Positions 1 through 7,786 are shown, counted from the first letter of the stretch. The stretch is DNA of 30,753 nucleotides from CAYRHN01 sp964424115 (GCA_964424115.1 CAYRHN010000028.1:1-30753), one strand, 5' to 3'. Notes: a model not told the origin generated them from the letters alone. Program-made: numbers and translations.

Positions 1-16
1 CCCGCCCTCCCCGCCA
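1..16 (+). tRNA. 3' end of a tRNA gene (partial; possibly tRNA-Ser)
   Basis: The first 16 bases read as the tail of a tRNA: five bases of the T-stem (CCCGC), seven of the acceptor strand (CCTCCCC), discriminator G and an encoded CCA. A rho-independent terminator follows directly. The rest of the gene lies before the window, so the anticodon cannot be read. The discriminator G and acceptor strand would fit a serine tRNA, but this is only a guess. The same CCCTCCCCGCCA end recurs in the downstream repeats. Confidence 0.5.
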
Positions 17-25
17 TAAGACCAG

Positions 26-50
26 AGACCCGTTCGCTACGGGTCTTTTT
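26..50 (+). terminator. Intrinsic terminator after the tRNA end
   Basis: The arms AGACCCG (26-32) and CGGGTCT (40-46) pair perfectly around a 7-nt loop and are followed by TTTT. It lies 9 nt after the encoded CCA and would end the tRNA transcript. Confidence 0.75.
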
Positions 51-51
51 A

Positions 52-130
52 TTCGAATCCCGTCCCTTACAGGGATGCCGGCGACCCTCCCCGCCAGAAA
101 TCACAGACCTGCCATTGCGCGGGTCTTTTG
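52..130 (+). repeat. 79-bp tRNA-tail/terminator repeat, copy A
   Basis: The unit starts with a T-loop-like TTCGAATCCCG, continues through about 22 unrelated bases, then CCCTCCCCGCCA (the same 12 bases as the tRNA end at 5-16), and ends with a terminator hairpin. The next unit (131-209) starts exactly 79 bp later, and its first 52 bases are identical to this one. It may be a duplicated or integration-derived tRNA 3' end; it lacks the 5' half of a tRNA and cannot fold as one. Confidence 0.75.
105..129 (+). terminator. Terminator inside repeat copy A
   Basis: AGACCTGC (105-112) pairs with GCGGGTCT (119-126), with one T-G wobble and a 6-nt loop, and is followed by TTT. It is a variant of the hairpin at 26-50, in the same place relative to the CCA. 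Confidence 0.6.
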
Positions 131-209
131 TTCGAATCCCGTCCCTTACAGGGATGCCGGCGACCCTCCCCGCCAGAAATCATTAAACCTGCCAATACGC
201 GGTTTTTTT
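131..209 (+). repeat. 79-bp tRNA-tail/terminator repeat, copy B
   Basis: The first 52 bases are identical to copy A (52-103). The terminator part has diverged: AAACC and GGTTT arms flank a small loop, followed by a run of eight T in all. This is the last tandem copy before the DUF2804 gene. Confidence 0.75.
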
Positions 210-315
210 TATTTGCATCCTCTCCCCAAGCCACCCGTGTAAGCACGAATATAAGGAGTGGGACAATGAATAGGGGCAGGTCAATCAATTTTCAGAACAT
301 GCCTCTACTCAAGAG
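210..315. other. Non-coding stretch between the repeats and the DUF2804 gene
   Basis: No credible gene is seen. Together with the repeats, the gene-free stretch runs from 17 to 315. It holds the left arm (256-283) of an inverted repeat whose partner lies at 1561-1588, on the other side of the DUF2804 gene. Confidence 0.5.
256..283 (+). repeat. Left arm of an inverted repeat flanking the DUF2804 gene
   Basis: These 28 bases match the reverse complement of 1561-1588 at 23 positions. The shared core contains ACAATGAA followed by GGGCAGG. The arms point towards each other around the gene at 316-1407. Confidence 0.55.
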
Positions 316-1407
316 TTACAACAGCAACGTCTTGTCTTCACCCATTCCCATCATGCCATCGAGAATATATTTCTTGCCGTCCTCATCCCGGATGTAGCCC
401 TTCAGTTCGCCGAACGCGATGAAGTACTCAATGTTTACGAATGGTTTTGCGTGTGTGATCATCCGGTAGATATCATGAACATCAAAGGTGATATTTACCA
501 TGTCATGCTCGTCCATGACTTTCCAGACCGCACCATCCTTGAAATTGATCGTCTCTGGATTTCTCGTAAAATTGACCGGCGGTAATAAGCTGGTGTCATC
601 TTTAAACCAGATCAGGTTTTCGTTATATTTGTCCTGATCTATCGATTGGTTACGGGTGAGGTTGAAGGCAAACCATTTCTTTTCACCATCCATTTCGTTC
701 ACCCCCATTGTTGTGATCCAGTCATAGTGTGCGCGCCGCGGATAATAACCTCGGTGGTCATCGACAACCGCTGTGCTGGTATCTGTGGTATGGAAAGTTT
801 CGCCATTCAAAGTCAAGGTTCCCGTCGCCTTGAAGAAATCTTTCTGCGAATAGAGAGGTCTATGACGCACAGACATATCCTCAAAAGGAATCGAAACCAC
901 GCAGGGTTTTGAAAGCCTCACCAGATCTAATTCATACTCAAGGCTGTTGGTATCATCTTGATGATGGCCGTTGAAGTGACATTTGCCGTCCTGGAAATCA
1001 TTGATGTATTTTAAGGAAGATACTGGAGTAACCGCTTCTGCTATGGAGCCATTCAATAAATTCGGGGCGATCACCGTATCCTTGCTTTTTAAATTGGTGC
1101 TCCACCCGTAAACTTTCTTCTTCCTTTTATCATAAAAGACATGCAAATTCAGGCCAAAGATACCCATATCACAGACAACAGCCAGCAAAACCCCCTCATC
1201 AAAATGAACTTCCACCGCTTCCCACAAAGTTAGTTTGAATTTATTAAGAAAATTGGGAGCTGAGGTTGGATTCTTAATTTTCAAAACATCCATGGTTTCG
1301 AATTCTTTATCAAATGTGCCGAACACGCACTTACCATCCTTAACCAAATCTTTCGGGGTAGGGACACTTCTTCTAACCGGAGAAATAAACTTGCTGTACG
1401 CACCCAC
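316..1407 (-). CDS. DUF2804-family protein
   Basis: This 363-residue cytosolic protein resembles the DUF2804 family (PF10974), whose biochemical role is not established. The recognisable stretch is the HRGYYP..AHYDWITT region near residues 220-235, followed by WFAFNL and ENLIWFKDD. Short aromatic-rich beta strands run through the whole protein. There is no signal peptide or membrane segment, and the length is near that of the family. The start is a GTG preceded by AGGAG with suitable spacing. The gene is visibly richer in A and T than the genes from 3246 onwards. It stands alone between tRNA-tail repeats (87-151 and 1621-1685) and inverted repeats, which suggests acquisition as a small module. 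Family assignment is by motif memory only. Confidence 0.65.
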   Translation of the reverse strand: MGAYSKFISPVRRSVPTPKDLVKDGKCVFGTFDKEFETMDVLKIKNPTSAPNFLNKFKLTLWEAVEVHFDEGVLLAVVCDMGIFGLNLHVFYDKRKKKVYGWSTNLKSKDTVIAPNLLNGSIAEAVTPVSSLKYINDFQDGKCHFNGHHQDDTNSLEYELDLVRLSKPCVVSIPFEDMSVRHRPLYSQKDFFKATGTLTLNGETFHTTDTSTAVVDDHRGYYPRRAHYDWITTMGVNEMDGEKKWFAFNLTRNQSIDQDKYNENLIWFKDDTSLLPPVNFTRNPETINFKDGAVWKVMDEHDMVNITFDVHDIYRMITHAKPFVNIEYFIAFGELKGYIRDEDGKKYILDGMMGMGEDKTLLL

Positions 1408-1560
1408 TTCACACTCTCCTATTTCATAATTAATTGGACAATGTATAAATTATAATGCCAAACACAAATTGTGATTTCATGTAAAGCAATGGAATTTTCC
1501 CCTTAAATCAGATAGCGGAGACTGGCAGCGCGTTTCTCGAAGGATGTGAAATCAATCCTC

Positions 1561-1588
1561 TGCCCTGCCCTTGTTCATTGTTCCACTG
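1561..1588 (-). repeat. Right arm of the inverted repeat flanking the DUF2804 gene
   Basis: This is the partner of 256-283 (23 of 28 positions match after reverse complementation). It lies about 150 bp upstream of the DUF2804 start codon. Confidence 0.55.
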
Positions 1589-1620
1589 ATTATCTTAGCC
1601 CGTGCGGGAGGCAAGTCGCT

Positions 1621-1685
1621 CTCCCCGCCAGAAATCACAGACCTGCCATAGCGCGGGGCTTTTGTTCGAGTCCCGTCCCTTACAG
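1621..1685 (+). repeat. Distant direct copy of the tRNA-tail repeat
   Basis: It matches 87-151 at 62 of 65 positions. It starts in the CTCCCCGCCA tRNA end, passes through the terminator hairpin and stops after CCCTTACAG. Weaker similarity extends upstream to about 1601. With the tandem copies near the window start, it forms direct repeats around the DUF2804 module. Confidence 0.75.
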
Positions 1686-1691
1686 CAAGGT

Positions 1692-1723
1692 TGGTGCATT
1701 GCCCCCCGGGGGGCAATGCACCA
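1692..1723. repeat. Perfect 32-bp palindrome
   Basis: Two 16-base arms, the left one beginning TGGTGCATTG, meet at a CCCCCC/GGGGGG centre with no spacer and no mismatch. TTTTT follows on the plus strand, so it could act as a terminator in that direction, but no plus-strand gene lies just upstream. It could equally be an element end or a protein-binding site. Confidence 0.7.
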
Positions 1724-1832
1724 TTTTTGCATGTTTTGTCGCTGACATCGTATGTAGTTCTCCGCCTGGGAAGAGTGGCCGCCAAGCCAGGGGCAACCAG
1801 CCCGAGATGATTAAGTCAAATTTAGGTTCCGG

Positions 1833-2840
1833 TCATCTCTCACCAGTCGGATGGAAAAGCGCCAGCAGGTGATTTAACTTGCTCACATCAGAAAAATTCA
1901 GCACAGACATAAGGCCTGTGAGGAATATAAAAATGACAAAAAAGAGCGCCAAGACAAAAGAAGATTCAATTTGCAATTGGGAACTCAGCAGATAAATTCC
2001 AACCCCGACTAGCAGTATACATCCCAGGCCCAAAAAGAAAGCGGATACCAGGGCGGTTTGCTTCTTCTGCTTCAAATGTGTTCGGAACAATTCTCTCCAA
2101 TCCTCTGGTAAGGTAAGGACAGAAGTGATCGATGAGGCTTTTTGCGGAAAACTAAGCTTATCGAATGAAAGCAGCAAGTTCTGAACGTAACTTGCGTTGG
2201 ATTGGATCTCGGTTAGTGTATCCGGGGTGATTTCAGACAGAATCCGGCCGCTTTGCAAACCGGAGATAAATTTATCCACAGAAGGCAACCCCAAATTTAG
2301 GTTCACCCCTTGAGTATCCACATAATCTCCCAATTTTCCCTGCTGCCAGGCTACCAATTGCTCCAGGCATTCGGGGGCATTATCATGTCCCAAGATGAGG
2401 CTACCTCCTTGATATTCAATGGCAACACCTTTCCCCTTCTCTCCTTCCACTAAAGAGATACCAATGATCTCCTGTTTGGGAATAACGGTTCCTCCGTGAC
2501 TACGTATCCGATCCTCCAGCGTCAATCCAAAATCCTTCTTGCGGGTTTCTTTTACGTAACCGATCAGCCTTAAGGCATTCATTTTTATATCCCCACCCAG
2601 GGGTATGTACACCAGGCTGCTTTCGCTTGCAAAAAGATCGGCGATGGTCACATAATTGAATCCAGAGAAGGTGATGAATTCCACCAGAGCCAATTGGCAG
2701 CGGACAGGTCCAGTGCCAAGCAAGTTGACCATATTCTCTGCCTCTTTCCTAAATTTTTCTTTGGTACATTCAGGACACAACCCATAATCGTTTAAATTCA
2801 TTCTGCTCATCTGGCGGTTGCAATTCTTACAAGTTGCCAT
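1833..2840 (-). CDS. Zinc-ribbon protein with two C-terminal membrane segments
   Basis: This is an unrecognised 335-residue protein. An N-terminal zinc ribbon has Cys4, Cys7, Cys22 and Cys25 (CKNC and CPEC pairs). The middle (about 40-250) is soluble with no known motif. Two hydrophobic stretches at about 262-285 and 291-315 are probable membrane helices, so the zinc ribbon and the tail should lie on the same, probably cytosolic, side. The ATG start follows GGAG at 9 bp. A TGC-TATACT element at 2930-2938 could be its promoter. Base composition is AT-richer than in the genes further right. No functional partner is evident next to it. Confidence 0.7.
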   Translation of the reverse strand: MATCKNCNRQMSRMNLNDYGLCPECTKEKFRKEAENMVNLLGTGPVRCQLALVEFITFSGFNYVTIADLFASESSLVYIPLGGDIKMNALRLIGYVKETRKKDFGLTLEDRIRSHGGTVIPKQEIIGISLVEGEKGKGVAIEYQGGSLILGHDNAPECLEQLVAWQQGKLGDYVDTQGVNLNLGLPSVDKFISGLQSGRILSEITPDTLTEIQSNASYVQNLLLSFDKLSFPQKASSITSVLTLPEDWRELFRTHLKQKKQTALVSAFFLGLGCILLVGVGIYLLSSQLQIESSFVLALFFVIFIFLTGLMSVLNFSDVSKLNHLLALFHPTGER

Positions 2841-2929
2841 AATCGAAACTCCTTCCCTTCCAGGAAATGACCCGGGTGGGATCTTCTTCGCCGTTATGTA
2901 GGGTGTTTATCAAAAAACGCGATGGAAGT

Positions 2930-2938
2930 AGTATAGCA
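2930..2938 (-). promoter_or_regulatory. Extended -10 element for the zinc-ribbon gene
   Basis: The minus strand reads TGC then TATACT, about 90 bp before the start codon at 2840. No good -35 is visible, which suits an extended -10 promoter. Confidence 0.4.
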
Positions 2939-3204
2939 GCAAATCGGGTGAGCGTATGAGAATTCCTGGTTTGATGATACTGATCCCTGCCGTTATTGGT
3001 TTCATTGTCCCTCAGTAACTCTTTACATGGCTGTGATGACAGTATCACCCAGGCATGGCGCATTTTAGGTTTGCTGCTGCGCGCAGAAGCCGAGACATCA
3101 TTTAGATTAATGTTTCACAGCTACCACCTTGATCAAGTTTATTTCTCTATCGTGGAAATTAAAATAGGATGGTCTCCAGTCTAGGTGTGCGCAATAGAAC
3201 TCTA

Positions 3205-3210
3205 TATAAT
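3205..3210 (+). promoter_or_regulatory. -10 element for the TP-rich lipoprotein
   Basis: A consensus TATAAT lies 35 bp before the ATG at 3246. No convincing -35 hexamer is seen. Confidence 0.4.
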
Positions 3211-3245
3211 CTAAGTAGTGCGTTCATTGCATGACGAGGTGACCA

Positions 3246-4511
3246 ATGAAGATCAGAAACATGATTTTAGTTTTGATCGTCGCTTTTTTTCTGGCTTCGT
3301 GTACGCTGACAGCGCAACCCACGCCAACCCTCAGGGTAGTGCCCACGTCCACCCCTATCCCTACCTACACGCCAACCACTCCACCCACACCAACCCATAC
3401 GCTCACCCGCACACCCGCGCCAACCCATACTGCTACGCCCACACTCGACCCGCTCGCCGCCAGCCTGGCAGCCGCGAATAGCCTCTGGCAAAACGGGGAT
3501 GCCGCCGGGGCAGTGGCGAAGTACGAGGAGGTTCTCCAGCAAAGTGAAGATCCCGCCATTCGTTCTGGCGTGTTCAAGGCGCTGGAAACGATCGGTGCCG
3601 AAGAGCACCGCCAGGCCGGCCAGCTCTACAACAACGGGAACATCACCCTCCAAAGCTGCGAGCTGGATCTGCTCGCACAGTCCGCCTACCATGCCATCCT
3701 GAATGCGCAGGACCGTCCAGCGTTCTCCGTGGACTCATTCTACGGAGATGCCGCCAGTGTAGAAGCGGTTTTATTCGATTGTGCTTCGACCAATGCGCTC
3801 CGCTACAGCAATATTCTCAGCAGCGATTATCCTTCGGGAACCATCGAGACCTCTTTGGAATTATTGTCACTATATCCGAACGAACCCGCGCTCATGGAAA
3901 TTCTGGTGCCACCCATTCTAGGTGCATACTCGCACCTGATTTATCAAGAGGGTTGGAGAAATCCTCAATTGGTGTTGGATACAGGGTTATTGATCAAGAC
4001 CAGGGCTGGGGATTTTCAGGCACAGGGGATGAAGATCTCCGATTGGGTGGATTTTGCCATCACGCAAATGAAGCTGTGCGATGGAGAGACCGCCGCCTCG
4101 GCAGATTATGGCACCGCCCTCCCTAAAAAGTATATATCCTGTGATGGCCCGGATTATGTAGGGATCAGCCAGGATCCCGCCGGGCCACTGGCGCGGAATC
4201 CAGCCGAGGCCTGGTTCATCCTGGAATACCAATTGATCGAAAGCCCAGATCTGCAATGCACGCTGACTTATGAGGGGATCACCTATTCGTATTCCTACCG
4301 CGGACAATACCAGGTTGTTTGGACGCTAAAGAATATCCACACCCTGCAGGCCGTATCTCAAAGGACCTATTCCAGCACCGCTCCCTATTGCGGATTCAGG
4401 CAATGTTCTTTGGACAAGGCCAATAGAACGGCCGCATGTCAGGGCGGGGAAGGCTATGGCCCCGCCTATGTCGATGATTTTGATCAGTGGATCACGGATA
4501 TGCTGAAATAG
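3246..4511 (+). CDS. Lipoprotein with Thr/Pro-rich linker and TPR-like segment
   Basis: This is a 421-residue predicted lipoprotein of unknown function. The signal peptide ends in a lipobox LASC with Cys19 as the lipidation site. A Thr/Pro-rich linker (about 22-70) would hold the rest away from the membrane. Residues about 72-135 (SLWQNGDAAGAVAKYEEVL) look like a TPR hairpin pair. The remaining 280 residues have several cysteines and no family I recognise. GAGGTG sits 4 bp before the ATG, a good ribosome site. The gene stands alone and converges on the beta-helix gene. The layout suggests an outward-facing binding protein, but no ligand can be named. Confidence 0.75.
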   Translation: MKIRNMILVLIVAFFLASCTLTAQPTPTLRVVPTSTPIPTYTPTTPPTPTHTLTRTPAPTHTATPTLDPLAASLAAANSLWQNGDAAGAVAKYEEVLQQSEDPAIRSGVFKALETIGAEEHRQAGQLYNNGNITLQSCELDLLAQSAYHAILNAQDRPAFSVDSFYGDAASVEAVLFDCASTNALRYSNILSSDYPSGTIETSLELLSLYPNEPALMEILVPPILGAYSHLIYQEGWRNPQLVLDTGLLIKTRAGDFQAQGMKISDWVDFAITQMKLCDGETAASADYGTALPKKYISCDGPDYVGISQDPAGPLARNPAEAWFILEYQLIESPDLQCTLTYEGITYSYSYRGQYQVVWTLKNIHTLQAVSQRTYSSTAPYCGFRQCSLDKANRTAACQGGEGYGPAYVDDFDQWITDMLK

Positions 4512-4529
4512 AGATTTTTACATTAAATT

Positions 4530-6704
4530 TTAATATGCAATCAGCGGCAGGAACATCCTGAACGTCGGCGCAACGCCCAGCCCCTGGATGGCAAACGTAT
4601 AGGGGGTTTCGTCGCTGTCATCGCTGCGGATGCTGATCACCGCCCTGCGCAGTCCCATGGAAGTGGGGGTGAAGGCCACCGTGAAAGCAAGCGACCCGCC
4701 GCCCGGGATCTGCGAGGCAGGTTGCGCAACGACCGCGAAATCACCGTTGTCTGCCCCGCTGATTTCCACCACAGGATCACCCGTCAGGGTGAGGGTTGCG
4801 GCGCCGGTATTCTCGATCGTAAAGGTGTGCTGCAGCGTATCCTGCATAACAACCGCTGTGCCAAAATCGGTCGCATCCCAGCCCACCGGAATGGGGTCGC
4901 CATTGCGAATGGGAACGCCATTCCCGCTCACATTCATATCCTGCATGGCAATCGAGGCATATTCGTACGCCCCCCGATCCACAACCGCCAGCGAATCGGC
5001 GTTGCCATCCCACACCCGCAGGTTCCAATCCAGGTCTTTGGCGCCCAGCACACTGGAGGCCGGGTCGCCGCTGTCCACGCAGGGCGAGGTGGCCTGAAGG
5101 CGGTAGTCCATCGCGGCAGGATCCACAAATTCGGGCGATTGGTAGATGTTGTTATCGCTGCCCAGGTAACGTGTATCCGCCAACACTGAGTAGCTGACGC
5201 TGTCCGGCGCCACCGAACCGCGAATGATATCCCCAAAGCCGTTTCCCCAAAGAATGGTGTTGGAAATGTAGATACCCGTGATGATATTGGTGGCATAGTT
5301 GCTATGAATGCTCAACCCACTCGCCCAAGAGCTGCCGACCCCATTGTTCACCAGGGTCTGGTTGGTGATGGTCACGTTGCGGGTGACGTTCCCCGGGCTG
5401 TATGCATCCATCCCGGCCAGTAAAATTCCGGTGTCTCTGGATCCGTAAATGAAATTATCCCGCAGCAGTAAGTTCTCAAAGAGGTTATTGTAAGCGCCGC
5501 CGCTGCCAGCCACCAGGTAAATGCCGTTGGCGGCGCTGCCCGTGATCTGGTTGCGCTCGATCACCACGTTGGAGGTGGTGTTGTTGTGGCCGAGATAGCC
5601 GGTTGCCCCGCCAAAATGGATGCCGCCCGAGACCAGCACATTATCGCTAATATTAACATTCGTAACCAGGTTGCCCGTGGCATACGAGCCAGCCGCGGTG
5701 ACAAATTCGATCGTCACCGGTGCGCCATTGATATAGTTTTCCGCGATCACCACCCCGTCGACCGTGTTGTTGTTACAGTTGGGATCGTTGCCGCCCGCGA
5801 TCAGCACCGAGCTATCGATGTGGTGAATAATGTGATTGCCGCGGATCTCCAGGTTGCGGATCGAGTTGTTCACCAGCCCCGACGAAGCCGAGGTGGAAAC
5901 AAAGATGCCAATGTCATGATTCGGGTTATCGATCAGGTTGCCGATGATCGACACATCCGAGATCTCATTATCCGAGGCGCCGTCGCCCATGCCGGAGATG
6001 ATCGAAACACCCCCGGTACTGTTTTGCAGGGTGTTCGAGGCGATCTCCACATTGCGGATGGTCACATGCCCCTGTGCGTAGGGCATCAGCGAAATGGAGG
6101 CATACGGGAGATCAGTGATGATGTTTTGATAGATCGAGATGTCTTCCACAATGGCATCCCCGGCCCCTGCATCGGGGGTGACATTGATGCCGTGCTTTTT
6201 AAAGTCGCGGATCACCAGGCCCTTGATGACCACGTGCGAAGCGCCAATGATATCCAGACCGTTGAAACAGGCCGCGCTGCTGCCGTCCAGGGTGATATCC
6301 GGGCTGGCATCAGCATCAATATTGCCATCGATGGTCAGGTTGCCGTTGAAGATCATCGGCAGCCCACCGGTGATAACGATGGTGGAGCCGATGAGGGAAG
6401 GGTCGAAGAGGATCGTGTCATAATCGCTGGTGGCTTCGGCGGCCATCATCGCCTCCGGCAGGGAAATCCCGTCCGGACCTGGATTGGCTTTCAAGGCGGC
6501 CGGGCTGGACACGTCTCCATTGATGGTTTCACTGACATTGGTGACGGTGATGGTTTCGCCCGACAGGGCTTCGAGCGCATTCCGTTCCTGCGCATTGTAG
6601 GATGCCGCATCCGCGGCGCCAAACTGGGACAGGATCAGGCTGAGCAGGGTGATATAAACGATGGTTTTTACGTTGTGGGTGCGCATTTCAAATCCAGCTT
6701 TCAT
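4530..6704 (-). CDS. Secreted right-handed beta-helix protein with Ig-like C-terminal domain
   Basis: This is a 724-residue secreted protein. A signal peptide ends near GAADA-ASY. Residues about 90-545 are repeats rich in Asn, Val and Ile (for example NNTVDGVVIAENYI, NNSIRNLEIRGNHI) with the roughly 22-27-residue spacing of a parallel beta-helix. Next comes the DYRLQATSPCVDSGDP and DRGAYEY pair typical of choice-of-anchor Q regions at the end of such helices. An Ig-like ASPM/HYDIN-type domain follows (about 620-710). The last residues, FRMFLPLIAY, resemble the FLPL C-terminus of many Chloroflexota secreted proteins and may be a sorting or anchoring signal. The first ATG has no ribosome site; an ATG six codons later (6686) gives a tidier signal peptide. 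Pectate-lyase-like activity is possible, but no catalytic motif was identified. Confidence 0.75.
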   Translation of the reverse strand: MKAGFEMRTHNVKTIVYITLLSLILSQFGAADAASYNAQERNALEALSGETITVTNVSETINGDVSSPAALKANPGPDGISLPEAMMAAEATSDYDTILFDPSLIGSTIVITGGLPMIFNGNLTIDGNIDADASPDITLDGSSAACFNGLDIIGASHVVIKGLVIRDFKKHGINVTPDAGAGDAIVEDISIYQNIITDLPYASISLMPYAQGHVTIRNVEIASNTLQNSTGGVSIISGMGDGASDNEISDVSIIGNLIDNPNHDIGIFVSTSASSGLVNNSIRNLEIRGNHIIHHIDSSVLIAGGNDPNCNNNTVDGVVIAENYINGAPVTIEFVTAAGSYATGNLVTNVNISDNVLVSGGIHFGGATGYLGHNNTTSNVVIERNQITGSAANGIYLVAGSGGAYNNLFENLLLRDNFIYGSRDTGILLAGMDAYSPGNVTRNVTITNQTLVNNGVGSSWASGLSIHSNYATNIITGIYISNTILWGNGFGDIIRGSVAPDSVSYSVLADTRYLGSDNNIYQSPEFVDPAAMDYRLQATSPCVDSGDPASSVLGAKDLDWNLRVWDGNADSLAVVDRGAYEYASIAMQDMNVSGNGVPIRNGDPIPVGWDATDFGTAVVMQDTLQHTFTIENTGAATLTLTGDPVVEISGADNGDFAVVAQPASQIPGGGSLAFTVAFTPTSMGLRRAVISIRSDDSDETPYTFAIQGLGVAPTFRMFLPLIAY

Positions 6705-6771
6705 TGAATTGTTTTATCGAATCACCCCACATTCCCGCTCCAAGGGGTTGATCCTGACTGATGTTTCTTTT

Positions 6772-6780
6772 ATTGTAGCA
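6772..6780 (-). promoter_or_regulatory. Extended -10 element for the beta-helix gene
   Basis: The minus strand reads TGC then TACAAT, the most repeated form of this motif in the window. It lies about 70 bp before the first start codon and has no clear -35. Confidence 0.5.
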
Positions 6781-6973
6781 CCATTTTGGACAGGCCCATT
6801 TCTTGAATCATTAAAGAGGCAGGCATCCCCCCGCCTCAATCGATCAAAGGAGGCTGAGGTGCAGGATATTTTGTTCGTTATTACGCAAGGGGACTGGGCA
6901 GAATTTTTCGGAATATATGCTGTTGCTGGGCCTCATCAGCGCCAGCTTCAAGACCGCCGCATACAACGCCGAC

Positions 6974-6997
6974 AAAACTTTGGACTGCCTTCCAAAG
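6974..6997 (-). terminator. Intrinsic terminator of the DDAH gene
   Basis: On the minus strand CTTTGGA and TCCAAAG pair perfectly around a 6-nt loop, followed by TTTT. The hairpin begins 6 bp after the stop codon of the dimethylarginase-like gene, so it would end the serine hydrolase-DDAH transcript. Confidence 0.75.
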
Positions 6998-7003
6998 CCT
7001 ATT

Positions 7004-7786
7004 TCAGAATCTCAGCGACAGGCAGCTCAAACCGCCGTCCAACTTGCGGAATTCGGAAGTGTCGACCATGATCGCATCGTATCCACAGCTTCTAACCGCC
7101 GCCTCGACCGCCGGAAATCCCTGGGGAACGATCACCGTTCCATTCACCCAAATGCAATTGGCGGCATAGGCTTCCGCCTCAGGGATTTGTATTCGCTTGA
7201 AGCGGCCAAACTCCGGCTTGCTGACGAATTCCCCGGAAACGAGCAGGGTGTTATTCTCCAGGTAATTGACGCCGGTCTTCAGGTGCAACACTTTTTCCAG
7301 CGAGACCTCTGACCCGTTCAAGCCGTGTTTTTTCAGGATGGCAATAAATTGGCGAATGCCCTCGGCGTTGGTGCGCGCAGAATGGCCGGCGTAAAAGTGA
7401 TCGCCAACCATCATCACATCCCCGCCCTCCAGCGTTCCGGGATCGGTGATCTGTTCGATCTTCTCCTCACTGAAGAATTGCCGCACTGCGCCAAGGATCT
7501 CCTGCTTTTCACCGTTGCGGCTTGGTGCGCCAGGGTTGGTGATGATCGCGCAGCAGCGAGTGATCACAGCCGGATCTTCCACAAAGCAGGAATCAGGATA
7601 GCGTTCATCCGCCGGCAATACCGTCACCTCCACCCCGCATGCCTGCAGAGCAGCAATATAGGCATCGTGCTGCCGCAAGGCATTTTCATAATCAGGCCTG
7701 CCCAATTGCGGCGAGGAGGTGATCCCTTCCACCAAAGCACGGCACGGGCGCCGGACGATGGCATGTTGAAATTTTTTCATACGCAT
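7004..7786 (-). CDS. Dimethylarginine dimethylaminohydrolase (DDAH)-like amidinotransferase-fold enzyme
   Basis: This 260-residue cytosolic enzyme of the guanidino-group-modifying superfamily would hydrolyse methylated arginine to citrulline and methylamine or dimethylamine, or act on a related guanidine. Visible motifs are DSCFVEDPAVI (Asp66, Glu70), LEGGDVM (Glu120), the catalytic His168 in LHLKTG, and the catalytic Cys255 in LDGGLSCLSLRF at the C-terminus. Length and motif order match bacterial DDAH. The start ATG follows GGAG at 7 bp; a second ATG two codons in is also possible. It sits 37 bp after the serine hydrolase gene on the same strand, probably in one transcript. Arginine deiminase is less likely because that family is much longer. 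Confidence 0.85.
   Translation of the reverse strand: MRMKKFQHAIVRRPCRALVEGITSSPQLGRPDYENALRQHDAYIAALQACGVEVTVLPADERYPDSCFVEDPAVITRCCAIITNPGAPSRNGEKQEILGAVRQFFSEEKIEQITDPGTLEGGDVMMVGDHFYAGHSARTNAEGIRQFIAILKKHGLNGSEVSLEKVLHLKTGVNYLENNTLLVSGEFVSKPEFGRFKRIQIPEAEAYAANCIWVNGTVIVPQGFPAVEAAVRSCGYDAIMVDTSEFRKLDGGLSCLSLRF

Larger units (their letters stand above)
1408..1832. other. Non-coding stretch with repeat copies and a palindrome
   Basis: This 425-bp stretch holds no credible gene. It contains the right inverted-repeat arm (1561-1588), a 65-bp copy of the tRNA-tail repeat (1621-1685) and a perfect 32-bp palindrome (1692-1723). The first 100 bases are AT-rich and probably hold the DUF2804 promoter, but no clear -35/-10 pair stands out. 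Confidence 0.5.
2841..3245. other. Intergenic region between divergent genes
   Basis: These 405 bp contain candidate promoters for both flanking genes (2930-2938 minus, 3205-3210 plus). Nothing else recognisable was seen, and short open frames here show no family resemblance. Confidence 0.5.
6705..7003. other. Intergenic region between the beta-helix and dimethylarginase genes
   Basis: It holds a -10 element (6772-6780) for the beta-helix gene and a terminator (6974-6997) for the DDAH gene. Between them, 6850-6970 contains short open frames with no recognisable product. Confidence 0.5.

Noticed and set aside
52..209. CRISPR-like spacing of the tandem repeats
   Set aside because: Only two full units occur, the repeated part is 52 bp, the intervening parts are related terminator hairpins rather than unique spacers, and no cas gene is near.
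5586..6707. Long plus-strand open frame (373 codons)
   Set aside because: It is antisense to the beta-helix gene, whose protein has a signal peptide, repeats and known end domains. The antisense product shows no family pattern.
6850..6999. Possible gene fragment after AGGAGGCTGAGGTG
   Set aside because: A ribosome-like site and GTG are present, but the frame runs into the DDAH terminator and gene antisense and its product matches nothing I know.
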